From Sepioteuthis lessoniana (taxonomy: Eukaryota > Mollusca > Cephalopoda > Myopsida > Loliginidae), in NCBI GenBank assembly GCA_963585895.1, contig OY757939.1:53270621-53334620 (forward strand): DNA of 64,000 nt, written 5' to 3'. The notes beneath the pieces were generated by a model. That model searched no databases. It was not told the origin of the DNA and saw only the letters and a program-made list of their open reading frames with translations. The position numbers were made by a program, and so were the translations under genes. Of the stretch, positions 48,854 through 59,199 are shown one piece after another; the stretch's first letter is position 1, and each line of letters opens with the position of its first letter.

Positions 48854-49200
48854 ATCGAAACCATTTAACTGTGTAAAAATAATAGCAATATTAGTGTGCT
48901 AAGAAATTAGTTCCGACTCATTTAAAATGAAATTACCGACAGACTAATCTCTTACATATGATGTATATCCATTTATCTGTGTGCCAACAAATGATTTATA
49001 GTAAATAGAATTATTCCTATTAGATAGCAGTACTTGAAACCATTTAACTGTGTGGAAAAAATTAGCTCAGGCTCGTTTAAAAATTTTATCAACAAAATGT
49101 TTTTACAAATCATCTATCAATATATATGTATAAACAAGATTCGGCATTAAATAACCTACAATGATTGATATGCCATAAAACCAAACCAAACAAAACAAAA

Positions 49201-49905
49201 CTAAATTTACATTTCTAATTGGAGACCTCAAAAATTTCCACGCGAATAAGAATTTTTAAAAATATTCATAAAAGAACTTATATAAAGAATTAAGTGTCAA
49301 TAAATATGAAAGAAAATATTGTGAAAGTTCTAAATTCACAAACAAAACATTATAAAAACTCTGTTGTAAAAAATTTCACCTTGAAGGGAATTACCATTTC
49401 CTTCAGAGGAGATGGGAGCTAATAATTTGCGCTAAAAATAACGACTAAACCTTTTAATTCATAATTTTGCTTTAATTAAAACTCGTGAAAAACAAGGATC
49501 AGAAAAGGCTCAACTTAAAGGTTTGAAAAGACACGAATTGTTTTTTTTTACCAAATTGATTGAGAAATCTATTTGATCGAGAAATCTTTTACACCGAAAA
49601 AGAAAAAAGGAATTCTGACTGAATTGGCGTGAGTCCCTCAGGAGACTATCTTACGCCATCAATAAGTGTCTCAAATAGGATTTGACAGCAGTGTGACAGA
49701 AAAAAGCGGAGAGAATTCATCGTCCGATAGAAGTTTCCTCAAAGAAAAAAAAAAATTTACTGATTTGAAACGTCTCAAACCAAACTATTGATTCCATTTT
49801 TTTGAAGGCTACTATTTCTTAACAAGCCAGAAAGACAAGTAGAATTCTCTTGATCTTTTGTCTTGATCATTCAAATAATTTTTAACAACCTCTTCCTCCA
49901 GAAAA
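49201..49905. other. Gene-free segment
   Basis: No shared repeat or coding signature seen. Confidence 0.5.
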
Positions 49906-49953
49906 TATTACTGAAAGAAGTACAAAAATCTGCCAATATACATGAAAAATGGC

Positions 49954-50197
49954 AAAAAGTTGTTGGCAACCGTAGTCGAGGGTGACCAAAAGGCTCCCTT
50001 TTCAATAGCTACTACACTGAGGTGTAGGGGAGGGCGCTACTCCTTTCCTTGGATTGCTACACTTTACCCTTGATACATACCTTATATTGCTGAGTGTTAC
50101 GCAAAGAGGTATCAAGTACCATTTTAAAGTCTTTGGTATGACGCGACCTTGGATTGAACCCAGAACTACCGGACCCACTAGACCAATGAGCCGGTTA
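49954..50197 (-). mobile_element. SINE A copy 5
   Basis: Reverse tail ('gttggcaacc'), body, and a head ending 'ccactagaccaatgagccgg', with a small deletion in the head. Its 3' flank (49910-49953) is shared with SINE A copy 7 (see findings). Confidence 0.88.
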
Positions 50198-50199
50198 TG

Positions 50200-52296
50200 A
50201 AAATTAAAAAAACAAAGCAAAAAGAATTTTTCTTTTCAGAATTTTTACCCATAATTATTGCAAAAATTAGTTAAATCTCGCAAAAATATCTTTTTTCAGG
50301 CTATTCAAAACAGTGACAAATCAGTGTTTCAGATTTGAACAAAAGTCTGTAATTAATTTTTTACCGGCAGAGAAGTGCTAAATTTATCGAAGTATATGTA
50401 CGGAGAAGCATGTTTTAACAAAAAAATATTTACAAATCGATTCGACATTGGTTGCCACTACAAGCCTGCGTCAAAAAAGATAGTTCATGGAGTGGAAGCA
50501 CACAGACTCCCCGGTAAAGAAATGTTCAGGGAGTAGCGAACAATCATCTGGAACATGAAAGCTCCGGGAGCAGCTGACATTCTTCTGAGAGATGGAAGGA
50601 CCTATCACTATAGATTTTCTTGAAAAAAGTGCCACTGTAAACAATGCTTCCTATTTCCAACTCCTTATGGAAATGCACTTCAATTATTGAATGACCTACG
50701 TACTTTCTGACAATAGCAGATTTCATTTTTCTTCTGAAAACAATTTCAGAAAAATGATCAGAAACATTTACATAAAATATTTCTGGTAGTTTTGGGGGAA
50801 ACAATTGATAAGATCAAACACACAAGGTTAACAAAAGAGTTTATGTATGTTAGTCCTTTTTTTCGTATACAATCATCTCCAATTTACTATGTGTTAAAAA
50901 AATGAAAGTTTTAAGTGCCAAGCCATGGTAGCTGAGACTGACACAGCAGTCAATCAAGTTTGGAGAAGTGGGAGAGAAAGAAGAGATAATAAAAAAGGTA
51001 CAGCGAAAGTGAATGGGAATGCTAGTACTAATATTAACTAGTAGAAAAAATAACAACTATGTTTCTAACAACAAAACAACAGTTTTCTCATAAAAAGTAA
51101 TTTATTTCCAAAGAAATAAACTATTATACATAAAAGTTAACACCAGCGAAATTGCATATGTTTCCATATACGGGTTGGGTTATGGACTCAACACTTTTAG
51201 AACACAACACAAAATATAAAAATAAGCAAAAAATAGTTACAAAGAATGTAAATTTATGGAAAAATACGGAAAAGCAATTGGAATTTTACCATGAATTAAT
51301 CGTTATCGAATCACCAATTTACTAAAAGTTGTTTCACAATTTTTTTGAGTAAATACCTTGATTGGGTATTACTGTTTGAAAGTTCTTTTTCTCTTTCTTT
51401 TTTAAATGTTCTTTTGCTATTGGGGTCTCTTCTGCCTACAGAAAATCCACTAGTTCGCCGGATAAACACTGTGTTTTCAGCTGAATAATTTCTTCTTTCC
51501 GCTGACTTTCTCAAATACTTTGGTAGGCAGGTCCAAGCAGGTTTTTAAATCTTCTCGACGGATTTCCTTTTGAATTCTTCAGTTTAGCAACGTCGAAAGT
51601 TGCTTACTCTCACGCCGCGTAAGTACGTGGAACCAATATATTCGTTACTTTTCTGCGTGGAGAAAAACCTCATTCAGTTTTCTCCACGACTTAAAAAAAA
51701 ATTTCTTTTACTTTTCAAGATCTTCAGATGGCATAACTAGAATAATTACCCGGCGAGACGACTTACTTTGCATTCGCTGAATGGTCGAATTCTCCCCTAG
51801 GAAAATGGCCTAACAGAGTATTCTAGCAGCCCCAAGCTAAGACCCAAACTGCCCGAAAGCAAAAGGAGCAAAAACGAAGTTCAAGGCGAAAAGGCAACAT
51901 GCCAGCAACCAAAACTAGAAAGAGCGCCAAAGAGGCCTGTCTGCCTCAGGCGAACGATTATATACCTGCAAGGGGGCGGTCAGTAACGGTTCAATTTCGA
52001 AATAAGGCGATAGCATTCGAGCAGTTATACACTGCCGAATTTACAAAATTCCAACAAGTGTTTTAAGATACGAACTGTTCAAAAAATCTTTATTACTGAA
52101 CGAGCCTTGCAAAGAGAACATTTTGAGCAAATTTTCAAACCAAACCTTGAAAATAAAAATTTCTTTACAAACTCAAAATGGCGGTAAGTTTATTTTACTG
52201 TAAATAGTGACATACGAGTCGATCTGGCATAAAAGTCGGACTCGAAATTTTTAGTTTAAAATCCTGTATTATATTTTAGCGAATATATATTGTTAT
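50200..52296. other. Gene-free segment with CpG-bearing part
   Basis: No transposon signature. Minus-strand 50544-50804 is an 86-codon ORF with mixed, protein-like composition but no recognised domain. A 56-codon plus-strand ORF (ATG at 51900) also has no recognised domain. A perfect 11-bp-arm hairpin (cgtggagaaaa / ttttctccacg) sits at 51656-51688. Confidence 0.45.
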
Positions 52297-53148
52297 TTTT
52301 AGCGTAGGAATATTGTTACGTGTGTTGGTTATGTTGTTTCCGCGCTAAGTTTTAAAGGTAAATAAATGAGAGAGAGAGAAGAACGGAGATGCCGTAAGGT
52401 TTTTAAGGTGGTTTTTAATGGCAGCATGGAATAAAGGGTTTACGTTTAAGTTGCAAGCCTCGTAGAAAGGAAGGAAGGAAGGAAGGAAGGAAGGAAGGAA
52501 GGAAGGAAATATAGTTGTTATAGAGTTGAGAAAGCATTTTAGCAGCTAAATGCCTGAACGAAGTTGTGCATCGTTAGGTAAAGGCATCGTTGAATGTGTG
52601 AGTGAGGTATGTCGCCATAAGTGTAGCAAAAGGCGTGTTGCTGGTTAAGTACAGGAATGATGTAGTCACCCATGAGTTTGTGGTTCTGGTTGTTTCGGGG
52701 AGAAGCGTGAATGTCTCCTGAAAATGTTGCCCAAAGATGAAGTAGCTGGATGTCGGAGCGTATTTTGCATCGCAGTCGACATGGCCAATTTTGGGGGTGA
52801 CGTAAAGTTGTTCCTATGAGTGGCGTATTGAATTCATCTAATTCATATTCAACTGGGAACCCTTGGTCTAAGAGAAATAGATGCAAGGGGTCCATAAATT
52901 AGATGGCTTTCTTCATGGTGGTGCTGCTGTTGTTATTGAAGAGGGCGGACAGTCATTACGTCTGTCCTAAACGAAAAAGTTCTGAGGAAGAGAAAGTGTT
53001 TTGGCGGCTTTCCCCAATTTGGTGCTGCCCAGAAAGATGGTGTGGGGTGAATAGGATAAGTCATCCTGATTGGGCGAAAATATGCATCGACCCGAACGGT
53101 CGAATTAATTAACCCGCCAAACAAAAATACAAAATTCTTTCTGCTACA
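52297..53148 (+). mobile_element. Solo-LTR-like element L, copy 4, with (GAAG)n expansion
   Basis: It shares 'ccaattttgggggtgacgta', 'catattcaactgggaaccc' and the 'ttctgctaca' end with the other L copies. About 11 GAAG-type units at 52465-52508 make it longer than the 803-817-bp copies. The target duplication is not clear. Confidence 0.75.
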
Positions 53149-53278
53149 ATATCTATATTGGCTATATCAATCAACCCCCGAACATACAGTAGGCTATTGG
53201 AATGCCTAAACTTACTCATTATACCTGAGTGGGTAGAGGCTCTATATAACCTGTAGCAAAAACATATAATAAGTTTAT

Positions 53279-53576
53279 CATATTTACCAACCCCTCCGCT
53301 CGGGCAGGATATGACACAAAGTCAATTTTTTAAGCGGAGTTTAACAGGTTTGAATTCAAAGTTTTTCCTTCTTCTAGACTAGTTGCCTCACCAAGGCTGA
53401 AGAACCTAGTCTAACCTACTATTTACGCATAGCTGGAGGGAGAATAATTGGATTCATACCATTCCCAAGGGTATTAGTGCTATGTGAAATGCAATCAGTC
53501 TCGTCCAGGATTTGAACTCATGTCGTTGTGTCCATTTCCTACGACGATAACCATTACACCACGGGCACCTCCTTAA
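53279..53576 (-). mobile_element. SINE B copy 7, full length
   Basis: Reverse order: tail 'tatttaccaacccctccgct', body, shared domain, and a head ending 'acaccacgggcacctcc'. Confidence 0.93.
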
Positions 53577-53652
53577 CAGGTTTGAATTCAGAGTTTTCCT
53601 TCTCCTAGACTAGTTGCCTCACCAAGGCTGAAGAACCTAGTCCGTCCTACAA
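53577..53652 (-). mobile_element. SINE B body fragment (copy 8)
   Basis: Repeats only the 'aacaggtttgaattcagagt' to 'gaagaacctagtc' part of B, directly abutting copy 7. Either a truncated tandem insertion or a rearrangement. Confidence 0.75.
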
Positions 53653-53992
53653 TTTAATTTTTGAAGAAAACATCAATTAATGAATGATGGTGATGCAATT
53701 TCATTGCAAAATTACAAATTGACTGTCCACAATTATTGTATTTGACAATTTGATATTTTTCAAACCTAGACAACCACTTCCGAGCCATTAGCAAAGGACT
53801 AATGTCAAATTAGGATATCAAATCAAGACAAAGAAAATTCTAAGAAATTTCCAATATTTTGGTATTGATAAGAATTTTCCATTTAGAAAATCATGATTTT
53901 TCACAATAACTAAAGGATTTTGGAAAATAATGATTAAGGAAAATAATCACTTTCTACGTGTGTCTAAGCCGTTGAAGCTTCATTAAAATTTA

Positions 53993-54210
53993 GTTTTCCT
54001 TCTCCTAGACTAGTTGCCTCACCAAGGCTGAAGAACCTAGTCTGTCCTACTATTATTTACCCATAGCTGGAGGGAGAATAATTGGATTCATACCTTTCTC
54101 AAGAGTATTAGTGCTATGTGAAATGCAATCAGTCTCGTCCAGGATTTGAACTCGTGTCGCGGTGTCCATTTCCTATGATGATAACCATTACACCACGGGC
54201 ACCTCCTAAA
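53993..54210 (-). mobile_element. SINE B copy 9, tail missing
   Basis: Starts mid-body ('gttttccttctcctagacta') and runs through a complete head ('acaccacgggcacctcc'). The 3' tail is absent, unlike ordinary 5' truncation, so a deletion or recombination with copy 8 is likely. Confidence 0.85.
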
Positions 54211-54387
54211 TAATATGAGTTTATTGGAGTTTGATTTTATAAATATGTACGAGTAAATAATTTTAAAACTACAGTGCAATATCTTAGAAGCAAGGTGTTA
54301 ATCGTCAATAAAAGTAACCTTCAAGTAACCTTTATTTAAAATGTTGTGCCATATAATAATAATGCCAATGTGTGTGTATTTAATAAC

Positions 54388-54575
54388 TAAAGTTGGCAAC
54401 CGTAGTCGTGGGCGACCAGAAGGCTCCCTTTTCAATAGCTACTACACCGAGGTGTAGGGGAGGGCGCTACTCCTTTCCCTGGATTGCTCCTCTTTACCCT
54501 TGATACGTACCTTACAATGCTGAGTGTTAAGGATATATCAAGTACCATTTTTCTGAGTCTTTGGTATTGAACCCC
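54388..54575 (-). mobile_element. SINE A copy 6, head truncated
   Basis: Reverse tail ('aaagttggcaaccgtagtcg') and body, ending within the B-box region ('tattgaaccccagtct'). Confidence 0.82.
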
Positions 54576-54640
54576 AGTCTTCTAGAAAATATTACTAAAA
54601 GAAGTACAAAGATCTGCCAATATACATGAAAATTGGCAAA

Positions 54641-54858
54641 AAAGTTGTTGGCAACCCTAGTCGAGGGCGACCAGAAGGCTCCCTTTTCAATAGCTACTAT
54701 ACCGAGGTGTAGGAGAGGGCGTTACTCCTCTCCCTGGATTGCTCCATTTTACCCTTCATACGTACCTTACAATACTGAGTGTTAAGTAAGGAGATATCAA
54801 GTACCATTTTTAAAGTCTTTGGTATGATTCGACCTCGGATTGAACCTAAGTCTCCTCT
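54641..54858 (-). mobile_element. SINE A copy 7, head truncated
   Basis: Reverse tail ('gttggcaaccctagtcgagg'), body and B-box ('ggattgaacctaagtctcc'); the A-box part is lost. Confidence 0.82.
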
Positions 54859-55049
54859 CCTTAAAGTGTCATTACTCCAGCCGTGTATAGTGTACGTAAT
54901 TTTTTTTCTGAAATCAGAATTACATCTAAATCCAGGCAAATCTGAGAGGTTAGATTCATATGAATATACATAGTATTGGGCAGCCATGAATATAGGTAAA
55001 CAACATCTGACTGATCCATAAGGTGCTGAGACATTCAGATAACTCTGAT

Positions 55050-55195
55050 TCGGTTTATCTATTTAATGGCATATCAACGTTCGTGAGTTATCTAATGCCA
55101 AAGCTATCCTTGTAAAAGAAGAGTAATGACACTATTTAATTTATAGTTGGGAGATAAGATGCTTCATGCCTTTCCAATGAGTATTAGCCCAATAA
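55050..55195 (-). mobile_element. SINE C copy 9, head missing
   Basis: Reverse tail (GGCATATCAACG, then GAGTTATCTAATGCC) and a partial shared domain. Confidence 0.7.
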
Positions 55196-55265
55196 AAATG
55201 TTAATCTTTTGTAAACAATTATAACATCGAGTAACTATTCTTAATACAAGTAACTATTCCGAATA

Positions 55266-55273
55266 TAAATCAT

Positions 55274-55304
<31 letters not shown>

Positions 55305-55826
55305 TTGTTGTGCAACTAGCACGGATATCCCTGACCCTCTCTCACCACTTTTCTCTATCGTTCATCGCCTCTGGCAGGTCTTCAGGGCTACATCCTGTAT
55401 CCTCTCATAGCTGTTGAATGTATATTCGTGCTGGTCGTCCTGCTTTTTCTTGGCCATATGCAGGGGTACATAGGAGTACATCACTTATGAGCCCGTCCTT
55501 GCTTCTCCAGCAATGTCCTGCATGTCTGGTTCATCTAACTTGGATAGTTTTCGTGATGGGAGGCTGGTGGCCGTATATTTGGTGCCTTGTGGGGTGTTGC
55601 CGCCAGGACTTGTTCAATATTGCTCGCAACGTTCTTGTGTAATTGCCGTCTAGCTTCTTCTCCAGCCGTTTTGTCAGCGTCAAAGTAGTCATCCATACAG
55701 CAGTATCGATATGACAGCTGCCTGGAAGAAACTGTGTTTCATTTTATCGGTTATGTCTGATTTCCATATGATCGAAAGCCTATTGACAGCTGTCCATGCC
55801 TTTGTTAACCGCGTGTCGATGTCAAT
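55266..55826 (-). pseudogene. RTE-like LINE 3' fragment, frameshifted
   Basis: The minus strand begins DIDTRLTKAWTAVNRLSIIW, then SDITDKMKHSFFQAAVISIL. After frameshifts come LDGNYTRT-like, and YIQQL / MNDREKW / RVRDIRA-type blocks, ending in a (CTG)n(ATG)n terminus (55266-55303). It continues just where the RT domain at the window end breaks off, so the two together cover much of the family's 3' half. It is 5' truncated and inactive. Confidence 0.82.
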
Positions 55827-55894
55827 TTGCAGTTATTCTTAAAATAGATATTTCATGGTTATATGTTATCAAGTATTCTTTTCGAATAATTTTT

Positions 55895-56196
55895 AAGGTT
55901 GGTTGGTTGTTTGGGTTTTATGGCGCATCAACCTTTGTGGGTTATTTAATGCCAAATCCATTTTTATACAAATAATCAGTTCTATTTTAAATAATTCAGT
56001 TTAGCATGAGTACACTGTTTAATTCTCAAAAACAATTCTTTTTCAAGCCATTCGGTTTATTCAAACTAATTCAGCTTAGTATAAGTACAGATTTTGTTTA
56101 CACAGTTAAATGTCAAAACAATTCTATATTAAACAATTCAGTTCAGTGTAAGTAGAGTTTCAATGTCAAAAACAGTTCCATTTTAAACAATTCAGT
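55895..56196 (-). mobile_element. Element X copy 7, partial
   Basis: Reverse tail (GGCGCATCAACC, then GGGTTATTTAATGCC), then the roughly 60-bp-periodic middle ('attcagtttagcatgagtac'). It is cut at about 56196 by SINE C sequence. Confidence 0.75.
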
Positions 56197-56345
56197 GATA
56201 CTATTTAACCCATAGCTGGGAGGATAAGAAGGTTCATACCTTTCCCAAGGGTATTTGTCCAAAAGTGAACGTAATAGAGCGATTGGAATCCGAACTCGCT
56301 TACTAAGATTCCGCAGTTTGACCATTACATCTCCTTGGTGTTGTC
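56197..56345 (-). mobile_element. SINE C copy 10, tail missing
   Basis: The shared domain ('ctatttaacccatagctggg') and head ('ttgaccattacatctccttg') are joined directly to the X middle; the stem-loop tail is absent. Confidence 0.8.
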
Positions 56346-56482
56346 TCATGGATTCGACGAAAGTCCCGACCTACTTGATCATAGATTTTCTGTCCTATTG
56401 GACCCAACTGAGACCTATTGCAATCCAAGCTAGCATTCTGGGTACATTTGAGTAAATACATAAATATATATTGTAAATACAC

Positions 56483-56553
56483 ATCTATCTATCTATCTAT
56501 CTATCTATCTCAGTCTCTTCACATCTATCTATCTATCTATCTATCTATCTATG
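56483..56553. repeat. (ATCT)n microsatellites, two tracts
   Basis: Two (ATCT)n runs separated by 'cagtctcttcac'. Confidence 0.92.
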
Positions 56554-56589
56554 TCTCTTCCTTACCTTTCACTCAATTCATATCTTGGA

Positions 56590-56950
56590 CCAGTCGGTTG
56601 GGGCTGCAGAATACACTAACTGCATCTCTGCAGAGGATTAAGACTCCTCCAATGTGTGTTTTGGATATGACACTGAACAATTTGATAGTGAGGCTCTCGT
56701 AATGCTGGAGTTTTGGGGAATGCGGAGTACCCCTTCATTGGTGTCTCTCCCAGGTCCACTCTGACCCAGAGTGGTAGCAGCAGATAAGGTCCTATCTATG
56801 GGTCAAACAGAACTAAGCTGTGCACTTATGTTAAACTGAATTGTTTGAAATAGAACTGTTTATATGTATAAAAATTGATTTGGCATTAAATAACCTACAA
56901 TGGTTGATATGCCACAAAACCGAACCAAACCAGACCAGACCTGACCAAAC
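56590..56950 (+). mobile_element. Element X copy 8, short complete copy
   Basis: The head ('ggggctgcagaatacactaa', 'ctgcatctctgcagag') is followed by 'gctggagttttggggaatgc', 'ggtcctatctatgggtcaaa', one middle unit, and the stem-loop tail (GGCATTAAATAACC, then GGTTGATATGCC) with an (ACCAA)n end. At 361 bp it shows the element without array expansion. Confidence 0.82.
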
Positions 56951-56961
56951 CAATCAATTCA

Positions 56962-56962
<1 letters not shown>

Positions 56963-57000
<38 letters not shown>

Positions 57001-57003
57001 TTT
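56963..57003. repeat. (ATCT)n microsatellite after X 3' end
   Basis: About 10 ATCT units, 12 bp after the X terminus. Confidence 0.9.
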
Positions 57004-57127
57004 TAGGGTCAGATTCAGAGTATGATTATAAACTTATAACTAGAATAGTGTTTCACATTTTACACGACGTAGTGTAACCTTATACATTGTTGTATATTTT
57101 TCTTTGCATTCCTGAACGCGTACGGGC

Positions 57128-57318
57128 AAGAGTGTCCCTCTGGTGTTGTCGTTAACGTGCTGGAGGGTGACACTTTAGTAAGCTCGTTCGAATTCCAGTC
57201 ACACAATTAATTTCGGACAACTATTCTAAGGAAAGGTATAAACTCCTTATTCCTCCAGCTATGATTAAGAATTAAATAACCCATGAAGGTGGATATGCCA
57301 TTAAACAAAGATTCTAAA
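57128..57318 (+). mobile_element. SINE C copy 11, internally deleted
   Basis: Head (GTGTCCCTCTGGTGTTGTCG), partial shared domain, then a stem-loop tail ('attaaataacccatgaaggt', 'ggatatgcc'). Confidence 0.75.
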
Positions 57319-57404
57319 TACACGTAAAGATACCAATTCTAAATAAAACTTCTCTTTTTTTTTTGGTGGGGGATATTTCTGTGTTACTTACGATATTTTA
57401 CTAA

Positions 57405-58440
57405 TTACTTTTTTTTTCTAACGAAATCTTCCCGTGTTGCAACAACAAACTAATCTCTATTAATAGCCTTAAAAATACTAAAAAAAAATGTATTGAGCTT
57501 CTTTGGAACCTTCAAGATCCCCCTCCTAATTTCTGGGCCTCTAGGATGAACTTAGACAGCCTTATAGATAATGTGGCTCTGTGTATTCTTAGAATGCATC
57601 AGTCAAGCAGTGCTTGAAACAAAGAATTTACAACAGCTACATTTATTTTTAGGTGCGCAAATTTTTATAGTGAGTTCTCTCCCTTGAGTTGATAGCATCT
57701 TAGAGAAAATCTTAATATAGTCTCCATCAGCATTGCCTATTGGAATTAATTGCATACTTTTCATATTTTATGTTTTTTATAGACAAGAAAATCAACAAAA
57801 GAACAAAATATTTTGAAAGAATAAGAAGTGAAAAGTGTATTTAATCAAAATACTGCTATAAGAATAATGTCACTGCAGGAGTTAAACAAGGGGAATAATT
57901 CAGTTGTACTTAGGGTGAATCACAAGCACAACGGAATTATTCCCCTTGTTTATTAGGTGAAAATTATTCCACTTTTTTCTTAGATAAAAACTATGATTAT
58001 TGATATCATTTTTGTTCTAATTATCATTTTACTTTTTTGAGAGTTTTTCACACTTGTTCTAACGGGTGGTTTTTAACTGGAGACCGAATAACAGCTGGTC
58101 ATGTCGACTCCCAGGACTCTTCTAAGTATTCTAGCTGATTTTAACAATGCTGTGGTTTAGATAACCTTGATTCTTTCTCGGATCTCCAGTTTCTCTTGGC
58201 CTTTTTCCAGGTTCTTCAGGACTGGCTCGAGGGCTCCGACTATGATTGGTATTTATGTCACCTTCATATAACACAATTTGTTTCAACCCCTAGGCAAGGT
58301 CCAGATATTTCTCTAGTTTTTCGCTTCCATTTATTTTAACTCTGGTGTCTGCTAGAACGGCAAATTCCGAATAAATATTGAATGGTTTGTCATATCTTTC
58401 ACTCGTGTCGTCTTATCTTTGATTGTGAATTCCACAATAA
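57405..58440 (-). pseudogene. RLE-type LINE, 3' UTR and C-terminal relic (copy a)
   Basis: The C-terminal block is at about 58060-58430 on the minus strand. The segment 57405-57660 recurs at 59966-60220 in the same position relative to the next copy, so I infer it is the family 3' UTR. The coding part is riddled with stops. Confidence 0.65.
57884..57951. repeat. 24-bp-arm hairpin, one mismatch
   Basis: The left arm (aaacaaggggaataattc, then agttgt) at 57884-57907 and the right arm at 57928-57951 are reverse complements in 23 of 24 positions, with a 20-nt loop. It is absent from the sister LINE copy, so it was added separately. Confidence 0.9.
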
Positions 58441-58635
58441 TCAGAACTAGTACTTGAAAAGAAAATCCGCCTAACACACCCGGAATCCTAATCCACCACA
58501 AAGTGTACAATCTGACAAACTTGTTCCTTCCAGTTTATTTCAACTTGGTCTGATTTAAGGCCGCAATTAGGCGATCCTCAGTTACAACTAAGTTATTATT
58601 ATTATTACAATTATTATTATCATTATATTACGCCT

Positions 58636-59185
58636 TGACAGTTTTTCACACAAGCGTTAGTTGATGGTCTTTCACTGGTGTCTGAGTAACAGCATATCTC
58701 CTCAGGTCTTCAGGATTCTTCTCAGTATTCTGGCCGATCTTAACAATGCTGTTGTTTGGATGGTCTTCGTTCGTCCTCCGATTTCTAACTTCTCCAGCCC
58801 TCTTACTAAGTCTTTAGGGATCGTTCCAGGTGCATCAATTACAATTGGTATCGCCGTTACTTTCATGTGTCATAGCTTTTTTAGTTCTCTGGCAAAATCA
58901 AAGTATTTGTCACTTTTTAGTTTTCTTTAGTTTTCACTCGGTAATCAGCTGGGACAGCAAAGTCCACAATTTGACAGGTTCTTTTTTTTGCTTCTTCTTT
59001 TTTTTTCTTTTTTAACTATCACTAGGGCAGGTCTTTTGGCCAAGATTAGGTGGTCTGTTTGTATCTCAAAATCCAAGAGAATTTTGTGCGTCTCATTCTC
59101 GAGGACGGATTCTAATATGTGCATATTCCATCTGGCAGTATGGTCAAATTTAAATTTCTTGCACAGTTCCCGGTGGATTATTATA
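58636..59185 (-). pseudogene. RLE-type LINE C-terminal relic (copy b)
   Basis: Reading down from about 59165, the minus strand gives KFKFDHTARWNMHI, then ETHKILLDFEIQTDHLILAK, RPALVIVKKEK, RTCQIVDFAVPADYRVK, then after frameshifts the IPIVI.A.GTIPK.LVRGLE region. This is the best-preserved copy of the endonuclease-like region. The RPD catalytic aspartate is changed to A (RPA), while the downstream D in IVDFAVP remains. The gene ended in cytosolic/nuclear retrotransposition machinery in life; this copy is dead. Confidence 0.8.
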
Positions 59186-59199
59186 ATTATTATTACCTA

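Larger units (their letters stand above)
45475..49200 (+). mobile_element. Element X copy 6, 3.7 kb, with the 72-bp array
   Basis: The head ('actgtagaatacaccgaccg', 'catctctgaaga') is followed by 'gagctttggggaatgtggag' and the 'ggtcctatctatgggtcaaa' segment. A long middle of roughly 70-bp units expands into a 27-unit array, and the 3' stem-loop tail (GGCATTAAATAACC, then GATTGATATGCC) ends in an (ACCAA)n terminus at 49160-49200. It is interrupted by SINE B (45861-46146) and an RTE-like LINE fragment (46446-46680). The signature segment appears twice, before and after the SINE. This is the longest X copy here. Confidence 0.8.

Noticed and set aside
50544..50804. 86-codon minus-strand ORF as a gene
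   Set aside because: Composition is plausible but no domain, splice context or regulatory signal supports it, and it lies in transposon-rich sequence.
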